NCBI RefSeq assembly: GCF_042434395.1
Contig: NZ_JBHLTP010000003.1
Location: 558,001 to 622,000 of the forward strand
Length of the DNA stretch: 64,000 bases
From: Pontibacillus salicampi
GTDB lineage: Bacteria > Bacillota > Bacilli > Bacillales > BH030062
Reading direction: 5' to 3'
The stretch's first letter is position 1. Each line of letters starts with the position of its first letter. The position numbers and the translations under genes were made by a program. Below the pieces are notes generated by a model, which was not told the DNA's origin, ran no database searches, and saw only the letters and a program-made list of their open reading frames with translations. Below are positions 1-8,375 of the stretch, one piece after another.

Positions 1-2
1 TA

Positions 3-803
3 TGCTTTTGTCACATTTGCAAAGAGGCGAGGGAGAAAGGAGTCCCATATAGCCGGGGAGGGCCAAGTGTGTATGTTCATGGTCCGAATGTATTAATCGA
101 TACTTCAGAGGATATTTATACAGAGATCAACCGTTCCACCATTACCTCAATAGATGGCGTTCTTTTCTCGCATTGGCATCCAGACCATGTTATGGGAAGG
201 CGTGTATTGGAATCTATATCTGCTGATTGGAAAAGGTATCCACCTCAGCCTAATACCCTCGATGTGTTCATACCAGAACAGGTATGGTGTGATTTTCAAG
301 AAAGACTGGGTACCTTTGATCATTTGTCCTTTTTCAAGGAACAGCATTTTATTTCTACTCATGAAATAAAGGATGGGGATACTGTTACGATAAACGACGT
401 TGCCATAACACCTTTCCGGTTAGCTGAAGATTATGTCTATGCTTTCCTATTCCAATCACAAGGAAAAAATGTGCTGATTGCCATGGATGAATTAAACGGG
501 TGGGAGCCGCCAGCATGGTTACCAGCTCTTGATGTAGCTGTTTTACCGAAGGGCCTTGATCCTATCCATCTTTCTACCGGCGAAAGAATGATTCCTGATC
601 ACCATCCTGTATTACAGGAGGAATGTACATTTGAACAAACCCTTGAAATAGTTCGAAACCTTCAAGCCAAACAAACCATACTCACCCATATTGAAGAAGA
701 GGACAAGCTGTCCTATGACGATTTAGTCGTAATTGAGGAGCAGCTAAAGGAGAAAGGGATAGAGCTTAGCTTTGCTTATGATACAAGACTCGTTACCATA
801 TAA
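3..803 (+). CDS. MBL-fold metallo-hydrolase, 5' end cut by window edge
   Basis: Metallo-beta-lactamase-fold hydrolase. The motif SHWHPDH (HxHxDH, binuclear metal site) lies about 56-62 residues into the visible protein. A GTG at 69 could be read as the start, but the same frame is open back to base 3. That part encodes CFCHIC...EAREKGVPYSRGGPSV, which looks like the Cys-rich N-terminus of PhnP-type MBL hydrolases and joins smoothly to YVHGPNVLIDTSEDI. The true start is therefore probably upstream of base 1. Later His residues (IPDHHP, LTHIEEED) are probable metal ligands. The substrate is unknown; PhnP acts on cyclic ribose phosphates, but other members differ. The gene ends in a hairpin shared with the convergent downstream gene. 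Confidence 0.85.
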   Translation, partial: CFCHICKEAREKGVPYSRGGPSVYVHGPNVLIDTSEDIYTEINRSTITSIDGVLFSHWHPDHVMGRRVLESISADWKRYPPQPNTLDVFIPEQVWCDFQERLGTFDHLSFFKEQHFISTHEIKDGDTVTINDVAITPFRLAEDYVYAFLFQSQGKNVLIAMDELNGWEPPAWLPALDVAVLPKGLDPIHLSTGERMIPDHHPVLQEECTFEQTLEIVRNLQAKQTILTHIEEEDKLSYDDLVVIEEQLKEKGIELSFAYDTRLVTI

Positions 804-807
804 ATAA

Positions 808-834
808 AGAAGCCTGAGATTTTCTCAGGCTTCT
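808..834. terminator. bidirectional hairpin between convergent genes
   Basis: Perfect 11-bp inverted repeat AGAAGCCTGAG / CTCAGGCTTCT with a 5-nt loop. It begins 5 nt after the MBL hydrolase stop and lies 11 nt before the stop of the convergent gene. There is little T-run, so it is a terminator by position and stem strength. Confidence 0.7.
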
Positions 835-844
835 AGTATGTGCG

Positions 845-2293
845 TTATTGGATTGGCACGGTCACCTTCTCTTTTAACATAAGCTTGTATGGTAAGTTCT
901 TCATTCTAACAGTAATAGGCTGAGCCTCCTTAGAAAGGTCTCTATCCCAAACGAGGTTTATACCGTGAAAAGGATTCTCCTGATGATCTGGATGGTGCAT
1001 GCCGCTTTGAACATCAGACAATTCTAATTGATCCTTGTCAGCTGATTCAGCTGTTAGAGTGAAATCATTATCATGGGTAGAAATATCAAAGATTGGTAGG
1101 CTGGCTTCGCTTAATGTTGTGTAAGGAAGAGGTGTATCCGACTTATGGCTGTATTTTATGGAGATGGATGTCCCATCTTGTGATGATTGATAATCTTTTA
1201 CCACCCCAGTGCCATGATTGGTTGTAAATAATTGTTTTCCCTTCCTTTCCTCTTCTGTCCATTCGTCCTCATCGTAAGTAAATGTCGCTTGTTCATTGCC
1301 AATTAAATGAACAGATTGAATATGGATGTTTAAATGATCGGGTACAGAAGGAAGAGGAGGCGCCACAACTTGAAAGGCTTGCCATGTATTCCGGTCATAG
1401 CTATTATCCTTAGGGTGACTATCTTTAGGTTCTAAATAGAGCATGTACTGTTCCTGTTTGCCAAGGGAAAGCTCCAACAATTTAGGTAGATGCCCTCTTG
1501 GCGATTGCACGCTGAGATGGAGTACTGTTTTACTAATCCCTAACTGAATTTCCTCCAATCTGATGGACACGTCTTTACTGGAAAGGGTCGTTCCAATCTC
1601 ATTGGGCTCTACTGCTTGTAATGCTTGATTGAATTCAATTGGGATAGATACGTCGAAGGTTTTGTTTTCCCCTTCTACATTTACCGTAATTTCTCCCTTC
1701 ATAATATCGTCTATTTTCGTGACTTTTTCCCTCTTGCCAATGTCTCGAAAACTGGAGAGCACCATCACAGAATAAAATTGATCGTCATACTGAACACCAC
1801 TGCCTGGTGGAATAAATCCGAGGAAGTGCCTCGTATCGTAATAGTCCTTGCTTTGAAAGTCTGTTAGCTGGAAATTTTGGATGTGGGGGATATCCTGCTC
1901 CCTGCGTTGCTCCAAATGACTCTCATCGCTTCCTTTTCCAATAGATTCTACATCTCTGTGGTAAAAAATAAATATTAAATCCTCGTTATACCATACTTCA
2001 TCAAAGGTTAATTGCTGCTGAAAACCTCCTAAATCGACTTCCTCTTGAATAGATTGTGTAAAGTCCTGATTCCTCGCACGTTTTAAGCCGGGAATATGCT
2101 TCTCATAAAACGCTTGTACACCTTCTATACTATTTACCTGCTTTACTTGTTGGTTATCGACCGTTCCAACAGTAGCGGGGGAATCAAGCGTCATATAAAT
2201 AATGATACCTAAAAATATCAATGCTGCCCCTATGTAGTATCTTCGGTTTTTCATGCCGTCTCGTATCTCCCTATATATGTAGTATTTGTACAA
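845..2293 (-). CDS. membrane-anchored protein of unknown function (482 aa)
   Basis: Not recognised. The first 18 residues are basic and tyrosine-rich, followed by one hydrophobic segment at about residues 19-37 (YIGAALIFLGIIIYMTL). The remaining ~440 residues are hydrophilic and would face outward if the usual positive-inside rule holds. The extracytoplasmic part looks beta-rich, with alternating hydrophobic stretches and two domains separated near residue 240, a pattern seen in sporulation or anti-sigma partner proteins, but no family motif is visible. It is monocistronic, convergent with the MBL hydrolase and followed upstream by the prli42 gene on the same strand. The start near 2293 is poorly supported; Met14 (DGMKNRR) is an alternative. 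Confidence 0.6.
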   Translation of the reverse strand: MYKYYIYREIRDGMKNRRYYIGAALIFLGIIIYMTLDSPATVGTVDNQQVKQVNSIEGVQAFYEKHIPGLKRARNQDFTQSIQEEVDLGGFQQQLTFDEVWYNEDLIFIFYHRDVESIGKGSDESHLEQRREQDIPHIQNFQLTDFQSKDYYDTRHFLGFIPPGSGVQYDDQFYSVMVLSSFRDIGKREKVTKIDDIMKGEITVNVEGENKTFDVSIPIEFNQALQAVEPNEIGTTLSSKDVSIRLEEIQLGISKTVLHLSVQSPRGHLPKLLELSLGKQEQYMLYLEPKDSHPKDNSYDRNTWQAFQVVAPPLPSVPDHLNIHIQSVHLIGNEQATFTYDEDEWTEEERKGKQLFTTNHGTGVVKDYQSSQDGTSISIKYSHKSDTPLPYTTLSEASLPIFDISTHDNDFTLTAESADKDQLELSDVQSGMHHPDHQENPFHGINLVWDRDLSKEAQPITVRMKNLPYKLMLKEKVTVPIQ

Positions 2294-2394
2294 ATATTAA
2301 CATATTTCTAACAATTTGTAAGTAGAGTGTGGGACCAAAGATGGATTGAATTCATTAAAAAGGACATTGAGGAGGTCCTCAATGTCCAGCTTTC

Positions 2395-2547
2395 CTATAG
2401 AAACATAGATGCGCCAGCTAGTAATGATGATAACAGCATCGAAATAATCATTAAAAAGATAACAAATTTTTGGCGTTTCTCACGTTTAGAAGGCTTACGA
2501 GAAACTTCTTGCTGTTGGTTTTTTTTCTTTGCAGTTGCAGATGCCAC
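2395..2547 (-). CDS. prli42: stressosome-associated membrane miniprotein Prli42
   Basis: The last 35 residues have the Prli42 pattern: a basic stretch (KREKRQK), one membrane helix (FVIFLMIISMLLSSLLAG) and the terminal ASMFL. In Listeria, Prli42 tethers the stressosome to the membrane; the same role is assumed here. I chose the GTG at 2545-2547 because AAGGAGG sits 8 nt upstream; a longer reading from an ATG would place that ribosome-binding site inside the gene. This gives 50 residues, longer than the ~31 of the Listeria protein, with a Lys/Gln-rich cytoplasmic tail. It appears monocistronic. Confidence 0.8.
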   Translation of the reverse strand: MASATAKKKNQQQEVSRKPSKREKRQKFVIFLMIISMLLSSLLAGASMFL

Positions 2548-2708
2548 GTAGATATCCTCCTTCATCAGAAGTACTATGCCTATTTTAACCTGATTCAGCA
2601 AAAAGGACAAGATACCCTTTTCTTAGTATAGTTAAACTTTTTTACTTTCATTAATAAGGTACCTGTAGGTTTGAATAGATTGGTATAAAGGACAGAAGGG
2701 GGAACCTT

Positions 2709-3137
2709 ATGAGAGCTCTCCAGCCACCTTCCCGTATTGCCCATATTGCAATTGCAGTGAAGCAGATAAATACGGTTATGCCATTTTATGAACAAGTGTT
2801 GGGACTTCAGGTAGAAAGGAGAGAAGAAATTACTTCAGAAAGAGTACACGTTGCCTTTATTCCTATTGGGGATTCGTATTTGGAATTACTAGAACCAGCT
2901 GATGACGAATGCTCCATTGCCCATTTTATCAACAAAAAAGGGGAAGGCATTCACCACATTGCTTTTGAAGTAATGAATTTGCAAGAAAGAATTACCCATT
3001 ATGCGTTACACGGTGTCCCTGTTATAGGAGAGCAAATAAAAGAGGGGGCTCTCGGTATGGATATTGCCTTTATCCACCCTAAAGCCGCCCACAACGTGTT
3101 GGTAGAGCTATGTCAGCCAAGAGGAGCGGATCGGTAA
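2709..3137 (+). CDS. mce: methylmalonyl-CoA epimerase
   Basis: Vicinal-oxygen-chelate fold enzyme interconverting (2R)- and (2S)-methylmalonyl-CoA in propionyl-CoA metabolism. Two beta-alpha-beta-beta-beta halves are visible: RIAHIAIAV near residue 10 (ligand His12) and GIHHIAFEV near residue 81 (ligand His83), with Glu133 in LVELCQ as the third expected ligand. At 142 residues it has normal family length. The ribosome-binding site AAGGGGGA precedes the ATG. Its stop overlaps the start of the carboxyltransferase gene (TAATG), so the two are probably translationally coupled and act in one pathway. This matches the yqjC-yqjD order I remember from B. subtilis. Confidence 0.88.
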   Translation: MRALQPPSRIAHIAIAVKQINTVMPFYEQVLGLQVERREEITSERVHVAFIPIGDSYLELLEPADDECSIAHFINKKGEGIHHIAFEVMNLQERITHYALHGVPVIGEQIKEGALGMDIAFIHPKAAHNVLVELCQPRGADR

Positions 3138-4657
3138 TGAATATGTATGATAAGCTATATGAACTATATGATAAGCGAAAGGAGATTGAGCTTGGTGGCG
3201 GTCAAGATAAGCTCGATAAACAACATCAAAAGGGGAAGAAATCAGCTAGGGAGCGGTTAGAGTATTTGTTAGATGCCGGTTCCTTTGTAGAGTTATACGC
3301 ATTTATGGAAAAGAATGACAATCCATGTTCCAAAGGGGAGGGGGTCGTTACTGGCTACGGTTCTATTGACGGGAAACGTGTTTATGTGTATGCCCAGGAC
3401 TTCACTGTATATGGAGGAGCATTAGGGGAAGTTCATGCCAAAAAGATTACCTCTATTATGGATATGGCCTACAAGCACAATGCACCCATCATCGGACTGA
3501 ATGATTCAGGAGGAGCTAGAATTCAAGAAGGGGTTGCTGCTCTTCACGGATATGGGGAAATTTTTTATCGAAATGTTCGTTACTCAGGAGCTATTCCGCA
3601 AATATCCGTTATTATGGGTCCATGTGCAGGGGGAGCAGTTTATTCTCCAGCCATAACGGATTTCGTTATTATGGTTGATAAGACATCCCAAATGTTTATT
3701 ACCGGACCAAAGGTTATTGAAATGGTGACAGGAGAACAAATTTCATTAGAAGGATTAGGGGGAGCTGACATCCATAGCGGTAAGAGCGGTAATGCCCATG
3801 TAAAGGCTGGAACAGAAGAGGAAGCACTGGATTATGTCCGTTTGGTATTATCGTTTTTACCAGATTCCAGCATTACAAATTCTTGCTGGGAGTGGGAGGA
3901 AGAGTATCGTTCCGAATTAAGTGACATGATCCCTTTTGACTCCACTCGTCCCTATGATGTTCGTACTATTATTCACCAATTGGTAGATGAGGATTCCTTT
4001 ATGGAAATTCATAAACAGTTTGCGAAGAATATCGTTGTAGGCTTTGGGAGGATGAACGGGATCCCTGTAGGACTTGTGTGTAACCAGCCAAAATGGATGG
4101 CCGGGGGATTAGATATGGATGCTTCCGATAAGGCTGCTAGGTTTATTCGATATTGTGATTGCTTTCATATTCCTATTATTACGTTAGAGGATGTGACTGG
4201 GTTCTTCCCCGGTGTGCAGCAGGAGCATAGAGGCATTATTCGACACGGTGCGAAAATAATATATGCTTTTGCAGAATCCACTGTTCCTAAATTCACGGTT
4301 ATTCTTCGTAAAGCATATGGAGGGGCTTACGTGGCCCTGAATAGTAAAGCTCTCGGTGCTGATATGGTTTTTGCCTGGCCCAACACGGAGATCGGCGTAA
4401 TGGGACCAGAAGGGGCTGTCAATGTATTGTTTGGGAAAGAGATAGAAAGAAGCGGAAATAAAGATTTAGTCCGATCTCAGAAAATAGCGGAATATCGAGA
4501 GCATTTTGCTAATCCATATAGAGCTGCTGCCCTTGGATTGGTTGATGACATCATTGACCCTAGAGAAACTAGGATTCACCTTCTCCAAGCCCTTGATACG
4601 TTCCTTGTACAGCAGGATAGGCAAGAAGGTAGAAAGCATGGGAATATACCGCTCTAA
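3137..4657 (+). CDS. acyl-CoA carboxylase carboxyltransferase (propionyl/methylmalonyl-CoA type, YqjD-like)
   Basis: Biotin-dependent carboxyltransferase subunit (506 residues), probably moving CO2 between biotin and propionyl- or methylmalonyl-CoA. N-terminal half: SGGARIQEG at about 124-132 and GPCAGGAVYSPA at about 161-172, the first oxyanion-hole region. C-terminal half: DVTGFFPGVQQE and KAYGGAYVALNSK, the second. The start used is ATG 3137: GAGGAG lies 10 nt upstream, it overlaps the mce stop, and it begins MNMYDKLYELYDKR, the usual family start; an ATG at 3110 lies inside mce. No biotin carboxylase or carrier gene is in the window, so the partners must be encoded elsewhere. A decarboxylase role is the alternative. 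Confidence 0.88.
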   Translation: MNMYDKLYELYDKRKEIELGGGQDKLDKQHQKGKKSARERLEYLLDAGSFVELYAFMEKNDNPCSKGEGVVTGYGSIDGKRVYVYAQDFTVYGGALGEVHAKKITSIMDMAYKHNAPIIGLNDSGGARIQEGVAALHGYGEIFYRNVRYSGAIPQISVIMGPCAGGAVYSPAITDFVIMVDKTSQMFITGPKVIEMVTGEQISLEGLGGADIHSGKSGNAHVKAGTEEEALDYVRLVLSFLPDSSITNSCWEWEEEYRSELSDMIPFDSTRPYDVRTIIHQLVDEDSFMEIHKQFAKNIVVGFGRMNGIPVGLVCNQPKWMAGGLDMDASDKAARFIRYCDCFHIPIITLEDVTGFFPGVQQEHRGIIRHGAKIIYAFAESTVPKFTVILRKAYGGAYVALNSKALGADMVFAWPNTEIGVMGPEGAVNVLFGKEIERSGNKDLVRSQKIAEYREHFANPYRAAALGLVDDIIDPRETRIHLLQALDTFLVQQDRQEGRKHGNIPL

Positions 4658-4692
4658 TGACATTTGGGGCACAAGGGTATTCATTTGACACA

Positions 4693-4738
4693 AGAGATGG
4701 CATTCGCTAACGTACTATTATAGCCATCTCTTTTTTTA
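4693..4738 (+). terminator. intrinsic terminator after carboxyltransferase gene
   Basis: AGAGATGGC / GCCATCTCT stem (9 bp) with a 21-nt loop, followed by a run of eight T. It ends the mce-carboxyltransferase operon. Confidence 0.8.
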
Positions 4739-4823
4739 TGTTTATTCGCAAGTACAAATGAAGGAAGATACACATACTGAAGAAGGCGTCATAATGGTTA
4801 CATAGTAAAAGGAGGAGAACTAT

Positions 4824-5951
4824 ATGCCAAGCGTAAATAGAGAAAGATTATTAGAGGAATTTCTAGAGCTTGTTCAAATTGACTCAGAAACAGGCGAAGA
4901 AGCCAACATAGCAAAAGTATTAAAAGAGAAATTTGAAGCTCTTGGTTTGGATGTTACAGAAGATGATACGACCGAAGAAACAGGCCATGGAGCTGGAAAC
5001 CTAATTTGTACCCTTAAAGGTCACAAAGAGGAAATCGATACTATTTACTTTACATCCCATATGGATACAGTTGTTCCCGGAAACAGCGTTAAGCCATCCG
5101 AAAAAGATGGCTATATCGTAACTGATGGTACAACTATTCTTGGTGCAGATGACAAAGCGGGTCTCGCTGCAATGCTAGAAGCGATTCGGACTCTTCAGGA
5201 AAATCATATCGAGCACGGAGATATCCAATTTATTATTACGGTTGGAGAGGAATCTGGATTGCGCGGAGCCAAAGCATTGAATCCAGACTTTCTTAAAGCG
5301 AAATACGGCTATGCATTAGACAGTGATGGTCAAGTTGGTAATATCGTAGTAGCTGCGCCGACACAGGCAAAGTTGAATGTAATTGTAAAAGGGAAAACTG
5401 CTCATGCTGGCGTAGCACCCGAAAAGGGCGTCTCCGCTATTACAATGGCTGCGAAAGCGGTCTCCAAAATGCCGTTAGGACGAATCGATGAGGAAACTAC
5501 AGCGAATATAGGTCGCTTTGAAGGCGGACAAAAAACGAACATAGTGTGCGACCATGTAGAAATTCTAGCTGAAGCTCGTTCTCTTATTCCTGAAAAAATG
5601 GAAGAGCAAGTGGAGAAGATGAAAAAAGCATTGCATGAAACAGCAGAAGAAATGGGCGGAAGCGTAGAGGTAGAAGTGGATGTTATGTATCCAGGCTTCA
5701 AACATACAGAAGGGGAGCAAGTGGTAGAGGTAGCTAGAAGAGCAGCCAAGAAGATTGGCCGTACTAGTGAGCTGCTACAAAGTGGCGGAGGAAGTGATGC
5801 CAACATTTTTGCTGGTCACAACATCCCAACAGTGAATCTATCTGTAGGCTATGAAGAGATTCATACAACAAATGAACGGATGCCCATTGATGAATTAGTT
5901 AAAACAGCAGAGCTGGTAACATCCATTGTGGAAGAAGCAGCAGCAGAGTAA
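4824..5951 (+). CDS. M20/peptidase T-like metallopeptidase (YqjE family)
   Basis: Cytoplasmic zinc aminopeptidase-type hydrolase of the M20 clan (375 residues). The metal site can be followed: His79 and Asp81 in FTSHMDT, Asp109 or Asp110 in GADDKAG, Glu142/Glu143 (general base and ligand) in VGEESG, Asp near 167 in ALDSDG, and a late His in the IHTTNERM segment. A dimerisation insert lies in the middle (GKTAHAGVAPEKG). AAAGGAGGAG 8 nt upstream supports the ATG. It stands alone between two terminators but follows the mce/carboxyltransferase pair as yqjE follows yqjD in B. subtilis. Likely a di- or tripeptidase; the substrate is not deducible. Confidence 0.85.
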   Translation: MPSVNRERLLEEFLELVQIDSETGEEANIAKVLKEKFEALGLDVTEDDTTEETGHGAGNLICTLKGHKEEIDTIYFTSHMDTVVPGNSVKPSEKDGYIVTDGTTILGADDKAGLAAMLEAIRTLQENHIEHGDIQFIITVGEESGLRGAKALNPDFLKAKYGYALDSDGQVGNIVVAAPTQAKLNVIVKGKTAHAGVAPEKGVSAITMAAKAVSKMPLGRIDEETTANIGRFEGGQKTNIVCDHVEILAEARSLIPEKMEEQVEKMKKALHETAEEMGGSVEVEVDVMYPGFKHTEGEQVVEVARRAAKKIGRTSELLQSGGGSDANIFAGHNIPTVNLSVGYEEIHTTNERMPIDELVKTAELVTSIVEEAAAE

Positions 5952-6028
5952 CATAACAATCCATCTATAAAATTTGAATGGGAAATTAATAGAGAAAACA
6001 CACACCGTAACTAAGTTGCGGCTTGTCA

Positions 6029-6053
6029 GGCTGTCGAGAAAGTCTCGACAGCC
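6029..6053. terminator. perfect hairpin between peptidase gene and IS relic
   Basis: GGCTGTCGAGA / TCTCGACAGCC, 11 bp with a 3-nt loop, followed by TTATTTACTTC. It could terminate the peptidase gene, or be part of the left end of the IS1182-type relic that begins about 80 bp further on. Confidence 0.5.
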
Positions 6054-6134
6054 TTATTTACTTCTTTTTACTTTCATTATTCACCGCGTTAATTTGTTAT
6101 AATAGTTATATATTCTCTAACGAAAGGTGATTCG

Positions 6135-6486
6135 ATGTTTCAATCCAAAAAAGAGCGTCAAAATGAAATCGAAATGGTCACGATTGAAGAGCTTGTTCCT
6201 GAAGACCATCTCCTCCGTAAAATCGATCGGTACATAGACTTCTCCTTCATTCCAGAAAAAGTGCGATCTTACTATTCCGAAGACAATGGTCGTCCCTCAC
6301 TTGATCCTCTTGTAAAAAGAACTGCATGGGCTGCGTTATTGTCGCCTGCGCGGAAAAGAAAATGTGCGCGAACAGGCGTTATTGACAGCTGCCTGTCAGA
6401 ACATGAAGAAGACTGCCCTTCACCTATCAAGGGTGTGTTAGGTGAAGGAGAGTCTTTTTCGGTGAAGGGCTGGCAAATACCAGGAG
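6135..6486 (+). pseudogene. IS1182-family transposase relic with large internal deletion
   Basis: The first ~60 codons encode a typical IS1182 transposase N-terminus (VTIEELVPEDHLLRKIDRYI, then DNGRPSLDPLV). Near base 6315 the sequence jumps to the last ~44 codons of a transposase, in a shifted frame. Those codons are nearly identical to the decayed copy at 62.5-63.3 kb: read one base over they give LHGLRYCRL...GKENVREQAL...HLSRVC and stop at 6439-6441. Roughly three quarters of the gene is missing and the join is out of frame, so no functional transposase is possible. Past the stop, identity to the other copy runs through a terminator hairpin (CTTCACCTA / TAGGTGAAG) and ends at about 6486, inside the left arm of the structured repeat found in the other copy. 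Confidence 0.85.
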
Positions 6487-6686
6487 GGCTTTGTGGAGAT
6501 TTCTTATAACAGTATCCTTAGCCTTGTCCATCACGGTAAAAAGTCCCAACATACGTTCGTGTCAGTTTCCTTGTCCCTAGATGGAATCTAAAAAAGCTAA
6601 TACTATTGGTTCAAATTAATCTAAAAATATTGAAAATTCTTACAAATAAGGTATCCTATAGTTAATACTAGGAGAAGGGTGATGAT

Positions 6687-7262
6687 ATGGAAGAGGTAAA
6701 ATCACTGATGGAGCTGTGGGAAGCATACAAAGTGGCGATTCTGGTTAGTTTAGTGGGGGCGTTGATAGGGCATTACAAACGAAACTCCTGTATTTTATTG
6801 CCGATTGTTAGCTTAGACTATAAATTTAAAGATTTTAAGAAGCTTAAACGGAAATCTTACTCAACCATCGTAAGAAGTGTCATGTTTGTGCTTACAACAT
6901 TGAAGGCGTTCGTATATTTTATATTGTTTCTAGTAGGAGTTCGTTTTGGTGACAATAAAGATACAGACCCTATCTTATTTGAGTTAGGTGTGTTAGGAGA
7001 TTTGATTATTGGAGTTGGGGCAGGTGTGATTGCCCAAAGTACCATTACAATGTCAGGAACACACAACCAGCTTTCGGTTGTTGTCACTGCATTACTAGCA
7101 GGTTTCGCGGGATTATCTTATATTCAAAAGTTCCAAAAGGACTCACTGGATGGTGTAGGAAAAGAATATAAAGCTAAATTGGCAGACACAGAGGAATATA
7201 TTACTTCTGACATAAAAGAAGATGCGTCAAATGAGGTGGCTGCCACAAGAGAAAAAGTATAA
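6687..7262 (+). CDS. membrane protein of unknown function (191 aa)
   Basis: Not recognised with confidence. Four hydrophobic segments are visible at about residues 15-28, 65-85, 97-120 and 125-145, with a short cytoplasmic-looking loop of basic residues (KDFKKLKRKS) after the first. The C-terminal 45 residues are acidic, helical and soluble. It is preceded by GAGAAGGGTG and is followed 20 nt later by a small co-directional gene, which suggests a two-gene transcript. The glycine-rich third segment (LGDLIIGVGAGVIAQSTITMSG) recalls small Bacillus membrane proteins of unknown function, but no assignment is made. Confidence 0.6.
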   Translation: MEEVKSLMELWEAYKVAILVSLVGALIGHYKRNSCILLPIVSLDYKFKDFKKLKRKSYSTIVRSVMFVLTTLKAFVYFILFLVGVRFGDNKDTDPILFELGVLGDLIIGVGAGVIAQSTITMSGTHNQLSVVVTALLAGFAGLSYIQKFQKDSLDGVGKEYKAKLADTEEYITSDIKEDASNEVAATREKV

Positions 7263-7282
7263 GTAAAGGGAAGAGGTCATGT

Positions 7283-7507
7283 ATGAAGGTACGTTTAACG
7301 TCAAAAGAGAGATGGCAATTAGAGCAATTGCTAGAGATATTAGACAATCCACATGAAGCCATTGCCAAACGCAGATTGGCCAAAACAAAATTTGATATGC
7401 TTTATCGTAGAGCCGTAAATAGAAATATACAAGAAAAACAAATAGAAGCAGAGCAGAATGGGGTGGCCGTTTGCATGTATGAAGGGGAAGAAAATCCTTC
7501 CAATTAG
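7283..7507 (+). CDS. small basic protein of unknown function (74 aa)
   Basis: A short hydrophilic, helix-rich protein starting MKVRLTSKERWQLEQLLEI, with no signal peptide or membrane segment. GGAAGAGG lies 9 nt before the ATG. It sits 20 nt behind the membrane-protein gene and its 3' end overlaps the ascending arm of the terminator at 7492-7544, so it is the last gene of that unit. No family recognised. Confidence 0.55.
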   Translation: MKVRLTSKERWQLEQLLEILDNPHEAIAKRRLAKTKFDMLYRRAVNRNIQEKQIEAEQNGVAVCMYEGEENPSN

Positions 7508-7550
7508 CTTATGTTGTTTCAACATACTACATTTGGAAGGATTTTTTTAA
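7492..7550. terminator. bidirectional terminator
   Basis: AAATCCTTCCAA / TTGGAAGGATTT, 12 bp, followed by a run of seven T on the plus strand; the complementary strand also ends in T. It overlaps the 3' end of the 74-residue gene and faces the convergent DsbA-like gene. Confidence 0.85.
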
Positions 7551-7559
7551 TGGCATGCG

Positions 7560-8204
7560 TTAGCAGCCATCAGGACCGCAAGACATCCCCGTTTCTGGAT
7601 TTTCTATCGCATCTTTTTCTTTTTGTGCATCCACCATACGCTGCAATTGCTCAACAGGTTGAGCGCCTACTGTTTTGTAGTCACCATATACATAAGTGGG
7701 TACGCCTGTAATACCAGACTGATGAGCATCTCGGATGGAAGATTTCAGTTTATTAAAGTATTTATCGTTACGCAGAGCTTGACTAAACTCATTTGTATCC
7801 AACCCTACCGTGCGAGCAATATCTTGTAGTACTTCCTCATCATTAATATCTCGTGCTTCCAGCCAGTACGCTTTAAATACTTCCTCGCGATAATCAGAGC
7901 CTTTCCCTTGCTCATCTGCATATTCAAATCCTAATAGTGCCTTACGAGATTCGCTGGTTACATCTGTTAATACTTCCGGCTTCATATCAATGTCGTATTT
8001 TTCTGCAAGCATTTTTACATTTTCATATGCTTGTTTCATATAGGCATTGTTTGGATCAGGCTGACCCTCTGGGTGGAGTTCAAATTCTCTCCATTCAATT
8101 TCCATTCCAGGATTCTGCTCCTGTAAACGCTCTGCATTCACTTTGCCAATGTAGCAAAATGGGCATATAAAATCAGAATAAATAATTAGCTTATTTTCAG
8201 ACAT
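7560..8204 (-). CDS. DsbA-family (FrnE-like) oxidoreductase
   Basis: Thioredoxin-fold protein with an inserted helical domain, as in FrnE and 2-hydroxychromene-2-carboxylate isomerase relatives. The active site is C14-PFC17 (ICPFCYIG), the cis-Pro loop is TGVPTYV near residue 165, and the C-terminus carries an extra CGPDGC pair. There is no signal peptide, so it is cytoplasmic, unlike true DsbA. FrnE proteins act as disulfide isomerases under oxidative stress; that role is inferred. The gene is monocistronic, with AAAGGAGG before the ATG, and ends at a bidirectional terminator. Confidence 0.85.
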   Translation of the reverse strand: MSENKLIIYSDFICPFCYIGKVNAERLQEQNPGMEIEWREFELHPEGQPDPNNAYMKQAYENVKMLAEKYDIDMKPEVLTDVTSESRKALLGFEYADEQGKGSDYREEVFKAYWLEARDINDEEVLQDIARTVGLDTNEFSQALRNDKYFNKLKSSIRDAHQSGITGVPTYVYGDYKTVGAQPVEQLQRMVDAQKEKDAIENPETGMSCGPDGC

Positions 8205-8375
8205 TCCATTAACCTCCTTTGATTACATACCAACTGGTAGGTACGTGAGAAATATACCACGTATCTTTCCTCTGTAGCAATCACAATGCTCAAGAGAAAG
8301 TACGTATGTCGTTATTACGACTGGGAGTATGGTACAATAATATTAGAACCTATGTTCGTGAAAGGAGGGGGGGTT

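Noticed and set aside
5402..5806. 134-codon minus-strand frame inside the M20 peptidase gene
   Set aside because: Shadow of a well-supported gene on the other strand.
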